A stretch of DNA of 64,000 nucleotides from an uncultured Prevotellaceae bacterium (lineage in GTDB: Bacteria > Bacteroidota > Bacteroidia > Bacteroidales > Bacteroidaceae). Of the stretch, positions 8,432-17,555 are shown in pieces. The DNA lies in contig ONTS01000001.1 in NCBI GenBank assembly GCA_900320845.1, positions 62,001-126,000 on the forward strand. Reading direction: 5' to 3'. The translations under genes and the position numbers were made by a program. Within the stretch, counting starts at the first letter, position 1, and every line of letters begins with the position of its first letter. The notes beneath the pieces were generated by a model. It was not told the DNA's origin. It saw only the letters and a program-made list of their open reading frames with translations, and searched no databases.

Positions 8432-10729
8432 ATGAGAAAAAAGTTTGTACGTATATTGTGGACCGTCCTGTTGTCGCTGATAGGTGTGTTCACGCTTGGC
8501 ATAGTATGTATCTGGACAGGTGTGATAGGTTACATGCCAGACATGGAAGACTTGGAGAACCCTGTTAACCGACAGGCGTCGCAGGTCTACAGTGCAGATG
8601 GTGTGATGATAGGCACATTCAACTATGGCGACAACAACCGAGTGAATGTGGCTTACGACGATCTCTCGCCCTATCTGGTCCAGGCACTTATCTCAACCGA
8701 GGACGAGCGTTTCTACGAACACTCGGGTATCGACTTTATTGCGTTGTCGCGTGCCATACTGAAGCGCGGCATCATGGGCAACAAGGGCGAGGGTGGAGGC
8801 TCCACCATCACTCAGCAGCTCGCCAAGCAGCTGTATTCCGAGCGTGCACACTCCACCTTCGGACGTCTGATACAGAAACCCGTGGAATGGGTTATTGCCG
8901 TGAAGCTCGAACGCAACTTCACAAAGAAGGAAATCATAACGATGTATCTCAATCAGTTTGACTTCCTGTATAACGCTGTCGGCATCAAGTCGGCTGCCAA
9001 GACCTACTTCAACAAGGAACCGCGCAACCTGAGTCTGAACGAAGCCGCTACGTTGATAGGCATGTGTCAGAATCCGTCGTACTACAACCCCAACCGTTTC
9101 CCCGAGCGTGCCCGCGAGCGTCGTAACCTGGTGCTGCAGCGCATGGTGAAGAACGGCTACATAACACAATCCGACTACGAAGCATGTGCCGGCGAAACCA
9201 TTAACATCCGTTTCCATCGACAGACGCATAAGGACGGAGAAGCACCCTACTTCCGCGAATTCCTGCGTCAGTATATGATGGCGAAGAAGCCGGACCGCGA
9301 AGATTATGCCGCCTACGAGGAAAGAGGCACCACAGAGAACTGGGCATACAGCCGCGACAGTACGCTGTGGGAGCAAGACCCGCTCTACGGATGGTGCAAC
9401 AAGAACTTCAAACGCAATGGCGAACCCTACAATATCTACACCGACGGTTTGCGCATCTATACCACCATCGATTCACGCATGCAGAAGATGGGCGAAGATG
9501 CTCTGTACGAACACCTCAAGGCTAACCAGCCCGGCTTTGAAGCTCGCCTGAAGGTACGCTACCCGTGGGTCTACCAGACAGGTGTTCCCACCGGTAAAGG
9601 TGCTGCCAACCTGCAACGTACCATGCGAAGCACCAAGCGCTATCATGTGCTGAAGGAGCAGGGCGCCAGCGATGAGGAGATAGAACGCTCGTTCAACACC
9701 CCCGTCGAGATGAAGGTGTTCAGCTACAACGGAGGCTCGAAGGAAGTGGTGATGACGCCTATGGACAGCATACGCTACTACAAGCGCTTCCTCCGTGCAG
9801 GACTTATGAGCATAGAGCCAAATACTGGTGCTGTACGAGCCTATGTCGGTGGGTTGGACTTCAACTTCTTCCAGTATGACATGTGTAGCGTAGGCCGCCG
9901 ACAGGTAGGTTCTACCATCAAACCATACCTCTACTCTTGCTACTTCGACCGTAACGAAGCCGCTACGCCCAAGACAGTGATGTCCGCTGGCCCTGTGAAA
10001 GGTTGCCGCTGGGTGCCGAAAGGTGGTCGCGGAGGAGCTATGACATTGTTGCAAGGTCTGACACGTTCTAACAACGGAGTGAGCCACAATCTCATCCATG
10101 CTGTCAGCCCACGCGGATTCTGGAACTTCCTGCGCCAGCGCTACAACATCTTCATTCCCGAACATCACGTGTCCGACCCGTTGTGCTTAGGAGCCTGCGA
10201 AATCAGTATCTCCGACATGGTGAGCGCCTACAGTACCTTTGCCAACAGCGGCACACGCAGCATGCCCATGTATGTCACACGTATAGAGGACAGCGAGGGC
10301 AATGTGATAGCCGAGTTCACACCCATCATGAAGGAAGCCATTGCTCCTTCCAAAGCCTATAAGATGCTTGTCTTGCTGAAGAGCGTAGTAAACAGCGGTA
10401 CCGGTCGCGGAGCCCATCAGTACGTGCATGGAGTGGAGATGGGCGGTAAGACAGGTACCACCAACGACAACAACGATGCTTGGTTCATGGGCTTCACGCC
10501 AGGATTGGTGTGCGGTGCATGGGTAGGAGGCGAAGACCGCGACGTCAGAGGATGTATCGGACAGGGTGCCCATACAGCCCTGCCGCTGTGGGGACGATTT
10601 ATGAAGAAAGTGTTCTCCGACCCGAAACTACCCTATAGAAAGATGAACAAATTTGAAGTTCCCAAGGACTTCGACCCCTACGGCGAAGAAACGGAAGATG
10701 ATATGAGTATAGAGGACGTTTACGAATAG
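8432..10729 (+). CDS. mrcA: Penicillin-binding protein 1A (transglycosylase/transpeptidase)
   Basis: A 765-residue bifunctional class A PBP that polymerises lipid II and crosslinks peptidoglycan in the periplasm. It has an N-terminal membrane anchor (about 8-32). The GT51 domain follows, with EDERFYEHSG near 90-99 carrying the catalytic Glu, and GGSTITQQLAKQLY. The transpeptidase domain has active-site S494 in GSTIK, the SNN triad member in TRSNNGVS, and KTGT at 673-676. The ATG at 8432 is chosen because the promoter overlaps the longer alternative. It is monocistronic, with a strong terminator behind it. Confidence 0.95.
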   Translation: MRKKFVRILWTVLLSLIGVFTLGIVCIWTGVIGYMPDMEDLENPVNRQASQVYSADGVMIGTFNYGDNNRVNVAYDDLSPYLVQALISTEDERFYEHSGIDFIALSRAILKRGIMGNKGEGGGSTITQQLAKQLYSERAHSTFGRLIQKPVEWVIAVKLERNFTKKEIITMYLNQFDFLYNAVGIKSAAKTYFNKEPRNLSLNEAATLIGMCQNPSYYNPNRFPERARERRNLVLQRMVKNGYITQSDYEACAGETINIRFHRQTHKDGEAPYFREFLRQYMMAKKPDREDYAAYEERGTTENWAYSRDSTLWEQDPLYGWCNKNFKRNGEPYNIYTDGLRIYTTIDSRMQKMGEDALYEHLKANQPGFEARLKVRYPWVYQTGVPTGKGAANLQRTMRSTKRYHVLKEQGASDEEIERSFNTPVEMKVFSYNGGSKEVVMTPMDSIRYYKRFLRAGLMSIEPNTGAVRAYVGGLDFNFFQYDMCSVGRRQVGSTIKPYLYSCYFDRNEAATPKTVMSAGPVKGCRWVPKGGRGGAMTLLQGLTRSNNGVSHNLIHAVSPRGFWNFLRQRYNIFIPEHHVSDPLCLGACEISISDMVSAYSTFANSGTRSMPMYVTRIEDSEGNVIAEFTPIMKEAIAPSKAYKMLVLLKSVVNSGTGRGAHQYVHGVEMGGKTGTTNDNNDAWFMGFTPGLVCGAWVGGEDRDVRGCIGQGAHTALPLWGRFMKKVFSDPKLPYRKMNKFEVPKDFDPYGEETEDDMSIEDVYE

Positions 10730-10760
10730 CCTATTCCTATTATAATATATAGCAACTCAT

Positions 10761-10808
10761 CGACAGACGGTCAGTGTACACCTCAACGCTGGCCGTCTGT
10801 CGGTTTTG
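10761..10808 (+). terminator. Terminator of the PBP1A gene
   Basis: A 14-bp stem CGACAGACGGTCAG (10761-10774) with 10789-10802, followed by GGTTTTG. Confidence 0.8.
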
Positions 10809-10852
10809 TATAGGTATACTGTATGTGCGATGTTAAAAATATAATGTAAGAG

Positions 10853-10883
10853 TTTGTAAATATAACGATTATTGGTATATTTG
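10853..10883 (+). promoter_or_regulatory. Promoter of the BACON-like secreted protein gene
   Basis: TTTG at 10853-10856, a 19-base spacer, and TATATTTG at 10876-10883: a textbook Bacteroidetes promoter. Confidence 0.8.
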
Positions 10884-10931
10884 CCAGAGTGAACTGAATA
10901 GTATAAGTTTAATTTTCAAATAAAATGCATT

Positions 10932-12581
10932 ATGAAGAAAGTTTACGCCATGTTAACCTTGTTTGCTGTCATGAGCCTTTCAGCCAGTGCTCAGGTAGAG
11001 CAGCAAGTTGTAGATGAGGCCGCCGATGCGGCGCTGCTCAATGAGCGCTCGTATGCTCCAGGTAGTGTAATCCGTAAAGTTGAAGAGGCCCCCAAAGCAC
11101 CGATAGGCTACAAAAATCCGGAAGGTACTTATTGGATTTCTCTGTCTGAGAAAAACTATGGCTACAGTGGCTACACATTCCTCTTCTCATCTCCTTGTGT
11201 TCCGTTGGAGTTCACAGCTATTCACGGTGACACTGTAAGCCGCGAATGGAAATATGTAGACCCCTCAGAAGAGTACGGCATGTTCAACCCGAAACTCACT
11301 TCTACAGAGAAGACCATCAACCTTACTTACACCTATGCCAAGCCCACGCAGATTGAGATTCCTGCACTGAAAGGTACAGGCACAAACCTCACCGACAGCA
11401 CATTCATGGGCAACTCCTACATGCTCATAGCACGCCCATACCTCGAAAACACTTCAGCTGGACGATATGGAATGGGCAACAATCCTACGGCAAAGGTGTT
11501 CTGGTTCAATACCAAGTACTACAATTCGAGCACATTCACCTTCAACAGCAACTACCAAGATATTCCCTTCCAGCAGCGATGGCTCAATCAGTATAAGTCA
11601 TGGTACGGCGATGGTGTGACAGCCGTCAAGGTAAAAGCCCTTGGTGAGCACTTCGCCAAGCCCGTCGCACCGCTCACACTCAATGCAGTGTTGCTCAATG
11701 CACGTGCCACAGCCGAACTCAAGCACGACATCAAGATGACAGTGCGCGACGCCAACCTCAACATCCTCGGATACTTCGTTAAGAAAGTGGACGACATAGC
11801 ACCCCATGCTTCCTATGCCAGCTATGACTACTACATGATGAAGTTCACAGAGCTCTACGATGCTGAGGGTAATCAGATTGAAGAACTCATCCTCGACAAA
11901 GAGTTCTACGTATTCTGCGAACTCGATCCCGAAGATACTGAGACCCAACTCTCCATCTACTACTACCGCGCACCCTACATGTCTGGTAACATCAGCATGA
12001 AGACCCTTTGCGATATGACACGCGACGGAGTTGAATATACCGACATCGCCCTCAACGCTGGTGGTGTGTTCACCGACAACACCTGCAACAAGAGCTTCAC
12101 GATATGGCTCCTTGGACAATTCAACTATCTGAAAGGCGATGTTACCGAGTACGAAGCACCCACCACTGGCGGCAATGTCAACGTCAAGATGACTGCCAGC
12201 AAGGAATATCTCACCTATATGGAGCGCGACCCCAACTGGAATGTGACACTGCAAGATGGCTCTAACCTGCCCAACTGGATCACAGTAGACGCCACCGACA
12301 GCTTCGATGAGGAATACATCTATCAGGGTACTTCCGATGTGAAGATCACCGTTGCCCCACAAGGCACCGAGAGCGAAGCGCGCGAGGCTGTAGTGATGTT
12401 CAGCTATCAGGGCGACAAGCACCTGGTGAAGATTACACAGGCTGCCACCACAACAGGCATCACCACCATCACCACCGAAAACGATGACAATGCACCTGCC
12501 TACAACATCGCAGGACAACGCGTCAACAGCAATACCAACGGCATTATCATCAAGAACGGTAAGAAAGTTATCAACAGATAA
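10932..12581 (+). CDS. Secreted protein with BACON-like domain and sorting-like tail
   Basis: 549 residues with a signal peptide (MKKVYAMLTLFAVMSLSASAQ). Residues about 60-420 are beta-rich and not recognised. Residues about 425-515 resemble a BACON module: DPNWNVTLQDGSNLPNWITV followed by VVMFSYQGDKHLVKITQAA, a strand pattern typical of these carbohydrate-surface adhesion domains in Bacteroidetes. The C-terminus YNIAGQRV ... GIIIKNGKKVINR is the shortened type IX sorting-like tail also found on the FN3 protein and the leucine-rich-repeat protein of this window. Extracellular or surface location is inferred; no catalytic motif is seen. It has its own promoter and terminator. Confidence 0.75.
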   Translation: MKKVYAMLTLFAVMSLSASAQVEQQVVDEAADAALLNERSYAPGSVIRKVEEAPKAPIGYKNPEGTYWISLSEKNYGYSGYTFLFSSPCVPLEFTAIHGDTVSREWKYVDPSEEYGMFNPKLTSTEKTINLTYTYAKPTQIEIPALKGTGTNLTDSTFMGNSYMLIARPYLENTSAGRYGMGNNPTAKVFWFNTKYYNSSTFTFNSNYQDIPFQQRWLNQYKSWYGDGVTAVKVKALGEHFAKPVAPLTLNAVLLNARATAELKHDIKMTVRDANLNILGYFVKKVDDIAPHASYASYDYYMMKFTELYDAEGNQIEELILDKEFYVFCELDPEDTETQLSIYYYRAPYMSGNISMKTLCDMTRDGVEYTDIALNAGGVFTDNTCNKSFTIWLLGQFNYLKGDVTEYEAPTTGGNVNVKMTASKEYLTYMERDPNWNVTLQDGSNLPNWITVDATDSFDEEYIYQGTSDVKITVAPQGTESEAREAVVMFSYQGDKHLVKITQAATTTGITTITTENDDNAPAYNIAGQRVNSNTNGIIIKNGKKVINR

Positions 12582-12631
12582 TCCGTCACTGCACAGATAC
12601 CAACGGGCAATAGTCCCACTATCAATAGCGC

Positions 12632-12670
12632 AGCAGCCTCTCCACACACACAGCGGAGAGGCTGCTTTGT
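12632..12670 (+). terminator. Terminator after the BACON-like gene
   Basis: A 12-bp perfect stem AGCAGCCTCTCC (12632-12643) with 12655-12666, then TTTG. The next 120 bases up to the glutamine synthetase promoter show nothing recognisable. Confidence 0.75.
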
Positions 12671-12805
12671 CGTGTCGGTGGGGTAGCATTGCAGTAGAGC
12701 TGCGCAGCTCTGGCTCCTACCGCATCTCCTCCATCCTTCTCCCATGCCCCCTGCCTATGGTCCTACAGCTAATCATAGCGTCATAAAAACAAATAAAGGA
12801 TAATT

Positions 12806-12836
12806 TTTGCAGTATTGATTGCTTTTTTTATCTTTG
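12806..12836 (+). promoter_or_regulatory. Promoter of the glutamine synthetase gene
   Basis: TTTG at 12806-12809, a 19-base spacer, and TATCTTTG at 12829-12836. It excludes a start codon at 12819 and supports the ATG at 12882. Confidence 0.8.
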
Positions 12837-12881
12837 CCGAATAAATTTACAGACATTTCTAACAAATCATCTAATATATCT

Positions 12882-14387
12882 ATGACACAAGCAGAACTCC
12901 AGATGAATGCCAACCCTGTTGTGGCATTCTTGCAGAAAGATCCTCGTGAATTCACCAAGGCAGACATCATCCGTTACATTGAGGAAAACGACATCCACAT
13001 GGTGAACTTCATGTATCCCGGTGGTGACGGTAAGCTCAAGACCCTCAACTTCGTGCTTAACAACCGCGTCTACCTCGACACCATCCTCACCTGTGGTGAA
13101 CGTGTGGACGGCAGCAGCCTCTTCTCATTCATTCAGGCTGGCAGCAGCGATCTCTATGTACTGCCCCGTTTCGCTACGGCTTTCGTTGATCCCTTTGCTG
13201 AAATACCCACACTGTGCCTGCTTTGCTCATACTTCGACAAAGACGGCAACCCCCTCGCCAGCTCACCCGAGTACACACTGCGCAAAGCATCCGAAGCATT
13301 TACAAAAGTTACAGGCATGGAGTTCCAAGCAATGGGAGAACTGGAGTACTACGTCATCACCGAAGACGAAGGCATGTTCCCCGCCATCGACCAGCGCGGT
13401 TATCACGAATCAGCACCTTATGCTAAGATGAATGCCTTCCGTCAGGAGTGCATGAAGTGTATAGCACAGACAGGTGGACAAATTAAGTATGGTCACTCTG
13501 AGGTGGGCAACTTCTCACTCAACGGCATGATCTACGAGCAGAATGAGATTGAGTTCCTTCCCGTTCGCGTGGAAGACGCTGCCGACCAGCTCATGGTGGC
13601 TAAGTGGATCATCCGCAACCTGGCTTACGAGTATGGCTACAACATCACTTTCGCTCCGAAGATTACCACTGGTAAGGCCGGTAGCGGCCTGCACATACAC
13701 ATGCGTATGGTGAAGGACGGTCGCAACATGATGCTCGACAACGGCAAACTTAGCGACGACGCACGCCGCATGATTGCCGGAATGATGGAGCTGGCCCCGT
13801 CTATCACAGCCTTCGGCAATAAGAACCCGATGGCTTACTTCCGCCTCGTACCTCATCAGGAGGCTCCCACCAACGTATGCTGGGGCGACCGCAACCGCTC
13901 TGTCCTCGTACGTGTACCCCTCGGATGGTCAGCTAACGTCGACATGTGCCGTCTCGCCAACCCGCAGACACCTGCCAACGACTTCGATACCACACAGAAG
14001 CAGACCGTCGAGATGCGCTCACCGGATGGCTCAGCAGACCTCTATCAGCTCCTCGCCGGACTGTGTGTAGCTTGCCGTCACGGCTTCGAGATGGAGAATG
14101 CACTCGAAGTGGCTGAAAAGACATACGTCAATGTCAACATCCACGACAAGGAGAATGAGAGCCGTCTGGCACAACTCGCACAGCTGCCCGACAGCTGTGA
14201 AGCTTCTGCAGACTGCCTCGACGCACAGCGCAAGGTTTACGAAGAGCACGATGTGTTCTCACCTGCTATGATCGACGGCATCATCGCACAGCTGAAGAGC
14301 TTCAACGACAGAAGTCTCCGTGCCAACATCAGCGACAAACCCACAGAACTGCAGAAACAAGTAGAACTCTATTTCCACTGCGGATAA
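12882..14387 (+). CDS. glnA: Glutamine synthetase family protein (type I-like)
   Basis: 501 residues, the usual size for GSI and much shorter than the roughly 730-residue GSIII also common in Bacteroidales. Catalytic landmarks: GELEYYVI (metal ligands, near 155), HSEVGNFSLN, GSGLHIHM (metal and substrate His, near 268), RLVPHQEAPTNVCWGDRNRS (ATP/glutamate Arg residues, near 325), and VEMRSPDGSADLY near 375. The protein should make glutamine from glutamate, ammonia and ATP in the cytosol. The motifs differ slightly from housekeeping GlnA (GELEYY rather than EPEFF; PDGSAD rather than PDPSAN), so a gamma-glutamyl-polyamine or other amine ligase cannot be excluded. It is monocistronic. Confidence 0.85.
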   Translation: MTQAELQMNANPVVAFLQKDPREFTKADIIRYIEENDIHMVNFMYPGGDGKLKTLNFVLNNRVYLDTILTCGERVDGSSLFSFIQAGSSDLYVLPRFATAFVDPFAEIPTLCLLCSYFDKDGNPLASSPEYTLRKASEAFTKVTGMEFQAMGELEYYVITEDEGMFPAIDQRGYHESAPYAKMNAFRQECMKCIAQTGGQIKYGHSEVGNFSLNGMIYEQNEIEFLPVRVEDAADQLMVAKWIIRNLAYEYGYNITFAPKITTGKAGSGLHIHMRMVKDGRNMMLDNGKLSDDARRMIAGMMELAPSITAFGNKNPMAYFRLVPHQEAPTNVCWGDRNRSVLVRVPLGWSANVDMCRLANPQTPANDFDTTQKQTVEMRSPDGSADLYQLLAGLCVACRHGFEMENALEVAEKTYVNVNIHDKENESRLAQLAQLPDSCEASADCLDAQRKVYEEHDVFSPAMIDGIIAQLKSFNDRSLRANISDKPTELQKQVELYFHCG

Positions 14388-14408
14388 TATAACTACATCT
14401 ATAAAAGA

Positions 14409-14455
14409 CAATCCGTCGGCAGCGGGCATCATGCTTCTGTCGACGGATTGTTGTA
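14409..14455. terminator. Bidirectional terminator after glutamine synthetase
   Basis: A 14-bp stem, 14409-14422 with 14437-14450, with one mismatch. T-rich flanks on both strands (TTGT on plus, TCTTTTAT on minus) serve the converging UGSC-like gene too. Confidence 0.75.
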
Positions 14456-14488
14456 TGGCAGTAGTATGTTCAGCGTCTGGGACGCCTG

Positions 14489-14881
14489 TCAGTGGGGCGG
14501 AAGTCGCCGTTGCTGAAAGTCGCTCACTGAACGGCGCTGTACACCGGGGGCAGGGTAGAGCCCGGCAGAGCCAATCTCGTCCAACAGGTACACTTTGGCA
14601 GTGGGGTAATGGCTGAGAATGAGTTTCTTGAGCTCCATGTGTGTCACACTTGCCATGAACGAGCCGCCCACCAAGGCTATCGTCTTGCCCTCCAGCGTGG
14701 TGAGACGCGGAGCCATGGTCATCATTTCAACAGTCTGATGTCCTACAGGTGCCACCACTTGATAGGTGGCGTCGGCGCTATCGTGCTCGCTACATTGCCC
14801 AAAGGCGTGGGGATGGATGCTGAAAAGCAGAAGACATGCTGCCGTCAGACGACGGAAAGAGAAAAAAATATTATTTAGCAT
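14489..14881 (-). CDS. Secreted UGSC-like protein, probably truncated
   Basis: 130 residues with a signal peptide (ending near HAFGQ). Then come APRLTTLEGKTIALVGGSFM and KVYLLDEIGSAGLYPAPGV, which recall the N-terminal part of UGSC/glycine-reductase-related proteins (a conserved GKTIALV strand followed by a YPAPG segment). The frame then runs into RRLPPH and stops just before the terminator, with no Cys-containing catalytic part. The gene may therefore be a 3'-truncated remnant or a small secreted derivative. The family assignment is weak and rests on pattern similarity only. Confidence 0.4.
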   Translation of the reverse strand: MLNNIFFSFRRLTAACLLLFSIHPHAFGQCSEHDSADATYQVVAPVGHQTVEMMTMAPRLTTLEGKTIALVGGSFMASVTHMELKKLILSHYPTAKVYLLDEIGSAGLYPAPGVQRRSVSDFQQRRLPPH

Positions 14882-14895
14882 AACGAAAAAAATGT

Positions 14896-14956
14896 GGCCT
14901 ATACTATTAAGATGAATGTCAGAATAGAAAGTTTAACATTCATCTTATTAAGGCCA
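14896..14956 (-). terminator. Large inverted repeat downstream of the patatin gene
   Basis: AAGATGAATGT (14910-14920) pairs with ACATTCATCTT (14936-14946), and an outer GGCCT/AGGCC extends it. It begins about 18 bases past the patatin stop, so it probably ends the MATE-patatin transcript. Confidence 0.6.
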
Positions 14957-14973
14957 TACACAGCATTCGGCAT

Positions 14974-15849
14974 CTATCCTTGTTGCATAAATGCCTTTGC
15001 CTGCTCCACCAGCTGTTCCGCCTTGCGTCGTCCGAGGTCGTACACCGTCTGCATCTGCCTCGAATCATGACATATATGTCGTATGGGCAGGCTCTTGTCG
15101 GGGCGTATGACGAAGGCCGTTCCTTCCTTCTCGCGTGCGCGAACATATACTATTTGGTCGTTATACATCGCCGGGCGTGCCTCCATGGCAGCCCACAGCC
15201 GTGGCTTACGGCGCAGCATGTAGCGTAGCAGAGGGCGCATGCGCAGAGGTGTCTTGACGTATCCGTCAGGTTGTGTGAGGATGACAATGTTGCGTCTGAA
15301 TCCCTGTTGTTCCATATAGCGCAGCGGTATGCTGTCGGCGATGCCTCCATCGAGCAGACGCCGTCCTTCCAGCATTACGCAACGTGACACCAGAGGCATC
15401 GACGACGAGGCACGAATCCACTCCAGACAGGTGTAGTCGAAGGTAGACAGCTGTTTGTATACCGGTTTGCCTGTGTCTACATCCGTTGCCACAAGGTGAA
15501 ACTCGGTGTCGTCGGCTTGAAAGGTTGCGCTGTCGAAGGGGTCATAAAGGGTTGGCACGGTGTGATAGGCAAACTCGGCACTGAAGATGTTGCCCGTGCT
15601 GATGAGTGACCACAGGCTGCAGTAGCGCCTATCTTGTGCGAAACGTTGGTTGTAGCGCAGGGCGCGTCCAGGCTGATGCGACTTATAGTTGCATCCGAAT
15701 GCGGCTCCTGCCGACACCCCTACGATGCCGTCGAAGCGAAGACCTGCCTCGTAGAGCACGTCCATCACGCCGCAGGAGAAGAGTCCGCGCATGGCGCCTC
15801 CTTCCAGAACAAGACCAAAGCTTGTGTTGTCGGTGTGGGGATTAGGCAT
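14974..15849 (-). CDS. Patatin-like phospholipase family protein
   Basis: A 291-residue predicted serine acyl hydrolase. The oxyanion element GGAMRG (residues 18-22), nucleophile elbow GVSAG with Ser46, and catalytic Asp in LDGGIADSIP (near 168) are all present, so the dyad is intact. The size and the C-terminal region (rich in Arg, with VYVRAREKEGTAF) match the short bacterial YjjU/RssA-type patatins. No signal peptide, so it is cytosolic or membrane-associated. It starts 9 bases after the stop of the MATE gene, which indicates cotranscription; the functional link is unclear. Confidence 0.9.
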   Translation of the reverse strand: MPNPHTDNTSFGLVLEGGAMRGLFSCGVMDVLYEAGLRFDGIVGVSAGAAFGCNYKSHQPGRALRYNQRFAQDRRYCSLWSLISTGNIFSAEFAYHTVPTLYDPFDSATFQADDTEFHLVATDVDTGKPVYKQLSTFDYTCLEWIRASSSMPLVSRCVMLEGRRLLDGGIADSIPLRYMEQQGFRRNIVILTQPDGYVKTPLRMRPLLRYMLRRKPRLWAAMEARPAMYNDQIVYVRAREKEGTAFVIRPDKSLPIRHICHDSRQMQTVYDLGRRKAEQLVEQAKAFMQQG

Positions 15850-15858
15850 GGCAAGGGG

Positions 15859-17193
15859 TTATTCTATGGTGTTAGGGTGTATGTTCCAGGCTATGGTCTG
15901 CACCATGCCGCGTCCGAGTAGGAAGGCGATGAATGCCATCCACAGGGCATGGTTGCCCCAGCTGTCACGCAGCCAGTACCACAGTGTGAAGAAGAAGAGG
16001 GCTGCTATGGCTGTTGCCAGGAGCATACCTGCGGTGCGTGTGGTGCCGATGAAGATACCGTCCCACACGAATGCTGCCATTCCTGCTGCCGGGACAGCTA
16101 TTATCCAGGGCAGATACTGATGGGAGGCTTGCAGCACGGTGTCGTCGTTGGTGAGCAGTGAGAGAAAGTGAGGTGCTCCTACGGCGTAGAGCAGGGTGAA
16201 GACAGTCATCACGCCGCATCCCCATAGGAAGAGGCGTCGCACCGTCTGTTGCAGCTGTAGAGGTTGTCGCGCCCCCAGATGTTTGCCGCTCAGTGCCTCG
16301 CCGGCGTAGGCAAAGCCGTCGGTGATGTAGGAGTAAAGCATGAATAGTTGCATGAGCAACGTGTTGACTGCCAGCGTCAGTTCGCCCAGGGAGGTGCCGA
16401 AAGCTACGAAAGCCAGGTTGACGGCAACGAGGAAAAAGGTTCGCAGGAAGATGAACAGGTAGGTGTGGAACACCTGTCTGACAGGTGTCGCATGGCAGGT
16501 GTCGCTCTCAGACAGCGTGTCGGCATGAAGTAGACGTTGCTGTGGGGATTTGTCTCTCTCGCCTTTGCGCTGTAAGACGATGGCTATGGCAAGCCCTCCC
16601 CATTGTGCAAGCACTGTGCCCAGTGCCACACCGGCAATGTCCATGTGGAAAGCGAAGACCAACAGCAGGCTGAGCAGGATGTTGATGATGTTCTGACTGA
16701 TGCTGATTGTCATCGTGGCGCGGGTGTTCTGCATGCCGATAAACCATCCTGTGATGCTGTATAGGCAGAGCATGGCAGGTATCCCCCATACGGCAATATG
16801 GTAGTAGGTGTCGACGAGCGGCTCCATGGCAGGCGTCACGGCTATGAGTGCATAGAGAGCATTGCGTATGGGGTGTTGTAATAGGAGCAATACTGCCGCT
16901 ACGGCGAGTGCAATGACAATGGCTTGACTGAGCAGTCGCAGACATTGTCGCTTCTCGTTGGCGCCGTATGCCTGTGCCGTGAGTCCCGAAGTACCCATGC
17001 GCAGGAAGGCGAACATCCAGTAGATGACGTTGAACACCATCGTGGCTATGGCTATGGCGCCGATGTGTCGAGCCTCGCCAATGTGTCCTACAATAGCGAC
17101 GTCGACAAGACCGAGCAATGGTACGGTGATGTTGGTTACTATGGCAGGCCATGCTATGCGCAGAATGTCGCGGTCGATAGGCAACAGATGCAT
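15859..17193 (-). CDS. MATE family efflux transporter (DinF-like)
   Basis: A 444-residue polytopic inner-membrane protein with 12 predicted helices in two similar halves. The N-terminus IDRDILRIAWPAIVTNITVP, with GLVDVAIVGHIG and FLRMGTSGLTAQAYGA, is characteristic of the DinF branch of MATE. These are cation- or proton-coupled exporters of drugs or metabolites; the substrate is not predictable. It is the first gene of a two-gene unit with the patatin. The ATG at 17193 fits the family N-terminus and lies about 80 bases from a promoter. Confidence 0.92.
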   Translation of the reverse strand: MHLLPIDRDILRIAWPAIVTNITVPLLGLVDVAIVGHIGEARHIGAIAIATMVFNVIYWMFAFLRMGTSGLTAQAYGANEKRQCLRLLSQAIVIALAVAAVLLLLQHPIRNALYALIAVTPAMEPLVDTYYHIAVWGIPAMLCLYSITGWFIGMQNTRATMTISISQNIINILLSLLLVFAFHMDIAGVALGTVLAQWGGLAIAIVLQRKGERDKSPQQRLLHADTLSESDTCHATPVRQVFHTYLFIFLRTFFLVAVNLAFVAFGTSLGELTLAVNTLLMQLFMLYSYITDGFAYAGEALSGKHLGARQPLQLQQTVRRLFLWGCGVMTVFTLLYAVGAPHFLSLLTNDDTVLQASHQYLPWIIAVPAAGMAAFVWDGIFIGTTRTAGMLLATAIAALFFFTLWYWLRDSWGNHALWMAFIAFLLGRGMVQTIAWNIHPNTIE

Positions 17194-17270
17194 GACTGAA
17201 ACAGAATTATAATGTTACAATGGACGATTTTTTACTCATCAAACATACCCTCTTCCATCTCCTTATGGGG

Positions 17271-17278
17271 CAAAGGTA
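17271..17278 (-). promoter_or_regulatory. -7 box of the MATE-patatin unit
   Basis: Minus strand TACCTTTG at 17271-17278. Confidence 0.6.
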
Positions 17279-17356
17279 AATCTTTTTTCCGTCTCGCGTT
17301 TCGTCATACACACACAATATGCTTTGTAAACGTGTTAACCATCACATCACGCTATT

Positions 17357-17495
17357 CTGAAAGCCGGAGACAGCGCTCTCCGAACTGCCGGGACACAACG
17401 AAAACGGTGAAGAAATATGCCTCGAACAGTACAAAGGACGCAAACTCGTCCTCTACTTCTATCCTAAAGACACGGTCTCGGGCTGCAAGGCATAG
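17357..17495 (+). pseudogene. bcp: Remnant of a Bcp-type peroxiredoxin gene
   Basis: Translation in two frames gives LKAGDSA and then, after a frameshift near 17376, LPGHNENGEEICLEQYKG followed by KLVLYFYPKDTVSGCKA and a stop. This is the first 45 or so residues of the thiol peroxidase Bcp (AhpC/TSA family), including the FYPKDxxxGC segment with the peroxidatic Cys. The remaining two thirds are absent, and there is no start or ribosome site. It is a decayed fragment in the 362-base gap before the DUF4339 cluster; the promoter at 17507-17514 lies just past its end. Confidence 0.8.
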
Positions 17496-17506
17496 GCATT
17501 TTTCAT

Positions 17507-17514
17507 TACCTTTG
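17507..17514 (+). promoter_or_regulatory. -7 box of the DUF4339 cluster
   Basis: TACCTTTG at 17507-17514, about 40 bases before the first ATG. Confidence 0.65.
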
Positions 17515-17555
17515 CAATCGACACTGTCATTTCCCCCCCAAAAAAAGGCACTATT

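Noticed and set aside
14896..14956. End of an insertion sequence, because of the large inverted repeat
   Set aside because: No transposase, no matching second end and no target duplication; it sits where a terminator is expected.
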